Assembly (NCBI GenBank): GCA_030770545.1
Contig: JAUCMP010000028.1
Location: 13,659,501 to 13,723,500 of the forward strand
DNA length: 64,000 nucleotides
DNA from: Macropodus opercularis
Lineage: Eukaryota; Chordata; Actinopteri; Anabantiformes; Osphronemidae
Reading direction: 5' to 3'
Shown here: one piece after another, positions 60,825 through 64,000 of the stretch
Numbering within the stretch: position 1 is the stretch's first letter
Layout: every line of letters begins with the position of its first letter
Translations under genes and position numbers: made by a program
The notes under the pieces: model-generated
The model's input: the letters and a program-made list of their open reading frames with translations, nothing else
The model's database searches: none
Told to the model about the DNA's origin: nothing

Positions 60825-62186
60825 ATGGCAGCTGGAGGATCTGCGCCTCGTGTTGGTTTGAGGAACACCATTCGGTTTCAATGGAAGGACGAGGGGAAAG
60901 ACGTGATGCCGCGAGACATCTTTTGCCGGAAGGTGATTCAGGAGCAGCTCAAGTTGACGGTATTGGATGTGTATTGCCTGCAGTGGAACCAGCAGGCAAA
61001 ATCCTATGATGTCACGCTTGCCTCAGCTGAGAAGTATCAAGTGGTGATGGTGAGCTGCAATCAGTTGGGAACTGTTGCACCTTTGTCTTTTTTCATGGTG
61101 GCAAGCCTAGACAAACCAAACTTTAGAGTGGTGACAGTACACACATTTAATCCATATGTAACAGACTTAGCACTGGGAGAGTTTTTGGGACGCTTTGCGG
61201 AGGTGGTGTCTGCTGCACGGTTTGTGAAGGACCCGTTGGGCTACTGGACAGGACGGCGACAGTTTCAAGTTTTGTTGCACGCAGACAAGGACAGTGAAGA
61301 TGGCTTGAAGCACCCGCCTGCATTTTTTCAGTTGGGAGCAGACAGGGGCTACCTGTTTTACGCAAGGCAGCCGTTGTTTTGTCGGCGGTGCAAGCGGCAT
61401 GGGCACGTGGAGGTGGGATGTGGGAATTTGTTTTGCAGGTACTGTGAGAGGGAGGGCCATGACACCAGCAGCTGCCCGTACAACAAGGCCTGCCACGGGT
61501 GTGGAGAATTGGGACACCTGTACAGGGATTGTCTTGGGAGGAGGAAGACTTACGGCGAGGTGGCCGGCGGAGCGAGTGGCGGGCGGAAGGAGGCGGTGGC
61601 GAAGGGACAGAGGCTCAGCTCGGAGGAGGTCGAGGGTGGAGTGGAGGAGTCGAGCAGTAATGCCAAGGAGGAGGCAGCCCGCGCTCTGCCAGAGTTGGGC
61701 GAACCCTTGGCTGCTCTGGACCCTGAGATTCCAACTGGGAGAGTGGCGGACCAGAAGAAAGATGGCGGGCAAGAGAGGGTCGGCAGGAAGGCGCGCGGGA
61801 GAAGCAGAGGACCGGTAATGGAGGAGGAGGGCGGAGCAGAGCGGCCGGCGGTGGAGAGGGGGCCGAAGAAAAAGCAGAAGGGGGAAGTGCAACTGTCGGC
61901 GGAAGGTGAGGAGGGGACCGGCAACACAGGCGAGGGGGAGCGTGAACTGCAGGCAGAGATAGCATCGCCGCTGGAGGAGGGGCCAAGCTCGTCTTCGGGG
62001 CTGGGCTCAGCGGGGATGGAGACTTTTGATTTGGACTTTGCTCTGTCTCCTGGGCTCCTCTCGCTTCCCACCTTAGCAGAGGTGGGCCGAGAGAGGCTGG
62101 ATCGGCGAGAGGATGGAGAGCGGGGGGCCGAACGGCCTTTCTCTTGGGCAGAACAGATGGGCGATGAGGACAACTTTGGGGACTGA
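60825..62186 (+). CDS. Retrotransposon ORF1 protein with three zinc knuckles, copy E
   Basis: 453 aa, identical to copy A as read. Confidence 0.92.
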   Translation: MAAGGSAPRVGLRNTIRFQWKDEGKDVMPRDIFCRKVIQEQLKLTVLDVYCLQWNQQAKSYDVTLASAEKYQVVMVSCNQLGTVAPLSFFMVASLDKPNFRVVTVHTFNPYVTDLALGEFLGRFAEVVSAARFVKDPLGYWTGRRQFQVLLHADKDSEDGLKHPPAFFQLGADRGYLFYARQPLFCRRCKRHGHVEVGCGNLFCRYCEREGHDTSSCPYNKACHGCGELGHLYRDCLGRRKTYGEVAGGASGGRKEAVAKGQRLSSEEVEGGVEESSSNAKEEAARALPELGEPLAALDPEIPTGRVADQKKDGGQERVGRKARGRSRGPVMEEEGGAERPAVERGPKKKQKGEVQLSAEGEEGTGNTGEGERELQAEIASPLEEGPSSSSGLGSAGMETFDLDFALSPGLLSLPTLAEVGRERLDRREDGERGAERPFSWAEQMGDEDNFGD

Positions 62187-62270
62187 GATGGGGGAAGTTT
62201 TTATGGTATTGTTAAATCGGGGTAGCATGTGGGGGAGTGTTTGTGAGGGAAGGGTGTTGTTTAAAGTGTC

Positions 62271-64000
62271 ATGGGGACTGTAAAGGTGGGCACTTTTAAT
62301 GTAAGAGGGCTGCGCGACCCACTAAAGCGAGTGTCTGTTTTTTTGTTTTTAAAGGGATTAAGTTTGGATGTGGTTTTGTTGCAGGAAGTGCACTTGAGGG
62401 ACACGGGGGATGCAGAGCGTTTTGGGAGGGAGTGGGGGGAGGGCAGGGCGGTTTGGAGTGTGGGGGGAGTTCACTCGTCTGGCGTGGGCATTTTGTTTGG
62501 GAGGGGGGCACAGGTGGAGCGCTCCTTTGTGGTGGAACAGGGTAGGGTGGTGGGGGCGGATTTTGAATTGGATGGGCACCGGTTCCGAGCCATTGGGGTG
62601 TATGGGTCACAAGTTGCCGCAGACAGGCGGGCCATGGTGGAGGAACTGGTCCCCCACTGCGCCACCAACAGAACTCTGATTGTGGGGGGGGACTGGAATG
62701 AGGATGTGGGGAGTGGTTTGGAGGGGTGGTTGGCGCCTTTCCAGGTACTGGGTATGGTGAACGGGAGTCAGACGGTGCAGCCGCCGTTGGTTGACCCCAC
62801 CTGGCGCAACTCCCGGGGGAACGCGAGTGTCTTGGATGGGATTTTCTTTTCACGAGCGATGGTCCTGGAGCACGGCAGACTGGTCCCCAATTTTTTTTCA
62901 GATCACTGTGGTTTGGTTTTTACGGGGTCGGTAGGGAGCCCGGTTTATGGGCCCGGTTACTGGAGGCTGAACTGCTGCCTGCTTGAGCTGGAGGCCTTTC
63001 GAGCCCAGTGCTCAGTTTTCATAGAGGGTCTGCTGGGACTTAGGGGGTTTTACGACACAGCGGGTGAGTGGTGGGAGATGGTGAAGGGGCGTCTGAGAGG
63101 GTTTTGTATTCGGTTTTCGAGGGAAAGGGTACGGGAGAGGAGGAAGGAGGTGGAAGGGCTGCAGAGAGTGCTGGAATGGCAGCAGGTGGTGCTGAACGCG
63201 GGTGGGGTTTTAAGGGAGGAGGATGGCAAGCGCGCTGTGGCCAGCCTGAGGGCAGCATACAAGGAGCAGGCCAGGGCTTATTTGGTGGCTAGTCGTGGGG
63301 AGTTCCGGGAGTGGAACGAAGGGTGTAATGCCCGTTTTTTTGGGTGGGTTAGAGTGGCCAAAGCCCGACAGGTATTTCATGGGGTGCGTGACAGGGGGGG
63401 ACAGGTGGTGGGGGACACAGTGGGGATGGCGGAGGTGGCAGCGTGCTTCTATGAGAGCTTCCTAGGGGAGCGAGTGGTGGTAGACGAAGGAGCAGGCAAT
63501 TTTGTGGATTTGGTTGGGGGGCGGGTGACCGGTGAGCAGGCTAGGGGACTGGAGGTCCCGCTAATGTTGGATGAGCTAAAGGACGCTCTTACAGGTATGA
63601 AGCGTGGCAAGGTCCCGGGGAGGGATGGGCTGCCGGTAGAGTTCTATGTGGTGTTTTGGAAGTTGTTGGGGCCAGCCTTGCTGGAGGTTTTGTCAGAGGG
63701 ATTAAGGGAGGGGAAGTGGGGGTCAATGTTTAGAGTAGGTGTGATCACATTGGTGCACAAAAAGGGTGACAGGTCAGAGTTAAAAAACTGGAGACCACTG
63801 ACCATGTTGGGGGTGGACTACAAGATCCTGGCCCGAGTCCTGGCCAGGCGACTGGGGGCGGTCCTCCCCTGTGCGGTCCACGTGGATCAGACGTGTGGTG
63901 TGGCGGGGAGGTCGGTCCACCAAAACCTCCAGCTCCTCCGTGATGTCATGTACTGGGCCGAGGATCGACAGTTGCCATTGATGGTGGTGGGGCTAGATCT
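62271..64000 (+). CDS. Retrotransposon ORF2, copy E, partial at window end
   Basis: 576 complete codons, ending at the motif A aspartate of the reverse transcriptase (GLD). The full endonuclease domain is present. Trp at 359, shared only with copy A. Truncation is due to the window, not a mutation. Confidence 0.95.
   Translation, partial: MGTVKVGTFNVRGLRDPLKRVSVFLFLKGLSLDVVLLQEVHLRDTGDAERFGREWGEGRAVWSVGGVHSSGVGILFGRGAQVERSFVVEQGRVVGADFELDGHRFRAIGVYGSQVAADRRAMVEELVPHCATNRTLIVGGDWNEDVGSGLEGWLAPFQVLGMVNGSQTVQPPLVDPTWRNSRGNASVLDGIFFSRAMVLEHGRLVPNFFSDHCGLVFTGSVGSPVYGPGYWRLNCCLLELEAFRAQCSVFIEGLLGLRGFYDTAGEWWEMVKGRLRGFCIRFSRERVRERRKEVEGLQRVLEWQQVVLNAGGVLREEDGKRAVASLRAAYKEQARAYLVASRGEFREWNEGCNARFFGWVRVAKARQVFHGVRDRGGQVVGDTVGMAEVAACFYESFLGERVVVDEGAGNFVDLVGGRVTGEQARGLEVPLMLDELKDALTGMKRGKVPGRDGLPVEFYVVFWKLLGPALLEVLSEGLREGKWGSMFRVGVITLVHKKGDRSELKNWRPLTMLGVDYKILARVLARRLGAVLPCAVHVDQTCGVAGRSVHQNLQLLRDVMYWAEDRQLPLMVVGLD

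Larger units (their letters stand above)
1..64000 (+). repeat. Tandem array of U2-U1-U5 snRNA repeat units, about 1.6 kb each
   Basis: U2 start positions recur every 1600 or 1601 bp where no retrotransposon intervenes (593, 2193, 3793, 5393, 6993; 30087, 31688, 33289 and so on). All genes share one orientation. Units 1-8 and 19-25 carry a GGGCCTCCGTGACGG form of the U1-U5 spacer (1600 bp class); units 9-18 carry a one-base-longer GGGCCTTCCGTGACGG form (1601 bp class). Length exceptions: unit 8 has +1 bp just before U2, unit 20 lacks 12 bp in the U2-U1 spacer, and unit 21 lacks 7 bp before U2 and 9 bp at the U5 3' end. Every spacer over 300 bp is a copy of the ones described for units 1 and 2. 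High identity between units is the usual sign of concerted evolution in multicopy RNA genes. Confidence 0.98.
53703..64000 (+). repeat. Higher-order repeat, second copy (partner 1-10298)
   Basis: Second member of the 53702-bp periodic pair. It covers the end of unit 21, units 22-25 and the interrupted unit 26, matching the end of the unit preceding unit 1, units 1-4 and unit 5. The repeat probably continues past the window end, because copy E is cut in the middle of ORF2. Confidence 0.9.
60770..64000 (+). mobile_element. Keno-like U2-specific retrotransposon, copy E, cut by window end
   Basis: 5' end, ORF1 and the first half of ORF2 are present and match copy A at an offset of 53702. The 3' end is not in the window. 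Confidence 0.93.

Noticed and set aside
1..64000. CRISPR array or bacterial repeat
   Set aside because: The repeat is 1.6 kb long with spliceosomal RNA genes and LINEs; no short direct repeats with unique spacers.

Overview
The window is eukaryotic and consists of one tandem array of spliceosomal snRNA genes. A unit of about 1.6 kb, repeated 26 times (the last unit cut by the window end), carries U2, U1 and U5 snRNA genes in that order, all on the + strand: U2 188 nt, 306 bp spacer, U1 163 nt, 171 bp spacer, U5 about 122 nt, 650 bp spacer. Each gene has a PSE-like element about 60 bp upstream. U5 and U1 have good matches to the metazoan snRNA 3' box (GTTT..AAAR..AGA). Together with the U2-specific retrotransposons and a (TCAA)n / TTTATTTATAGAGCGCC spacer motif common in fish repeats, this points to an aquatic chordate, most likely a fish. 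The species cannot be named from the sequence. Linked U1-U2-U5 genes (with 5S rDNA) have been reported in a flatfish, Solea senegalensis; I see no 5S, U4 or U6 here.

Layout. Units 1-4: 1-6992. Unit 5 holds a 5.0 kb retrotransposon (copy A, 7068-12065) and unit 6 another (copy B, 13703-18704). Units 7-8 are uninterrupted. Unit 9 holds copy C (23543-28523), units 10-15 are uninterrupted, unit 16 holds copy D (39768-44756), units 17-25 are uninterrupted, and unit 26 holds copy E (60770 to the window end). That gives 21 uninterrupted and 5 interrupted U2 genes, 25 U1 genes and 25 U5 genes.

The insertions are full-length non-LTR retrotransposons of the L1/Tx1 type and match the described U2-specific family Keno. 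They have an ORF1 with three CCHC zinc knuckles (453 aa), an ORF2 with AP endonuclease, reverse transcriptase and a C-terminal zinc finger (1115 aa), a short 3' UTR, AATAAA and a poly(A) tail. All five lie in the same orientation at exactly the same place in U2: the 3' junction follows U2 nt 38 and the 5' junction lies at nt 75-82, giving a target-site duplication of about 37-45 bp. The 5' UTR is only about 55 nt, and the intact U2 promoter lies directly upstream in the sense direction, so the host snRNA promoter is the likely promoter of the element.

On a larger scale, 1-10298 and 53703-64000 are near-identical, including private variants in the spacers, a private U1-U5 spacer variant in units 3/24 and a private ORF2 codon in copies A/E. 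This implies either a 53.7 kb higher-order tandem repeat or an assembly overlap. Two unit classes (1600 and 1601 bp) occupy contiguous blocks, as expected from local unequal exchange and gene conversion. The many overlapping open frames in the snRNA units are non-coding.
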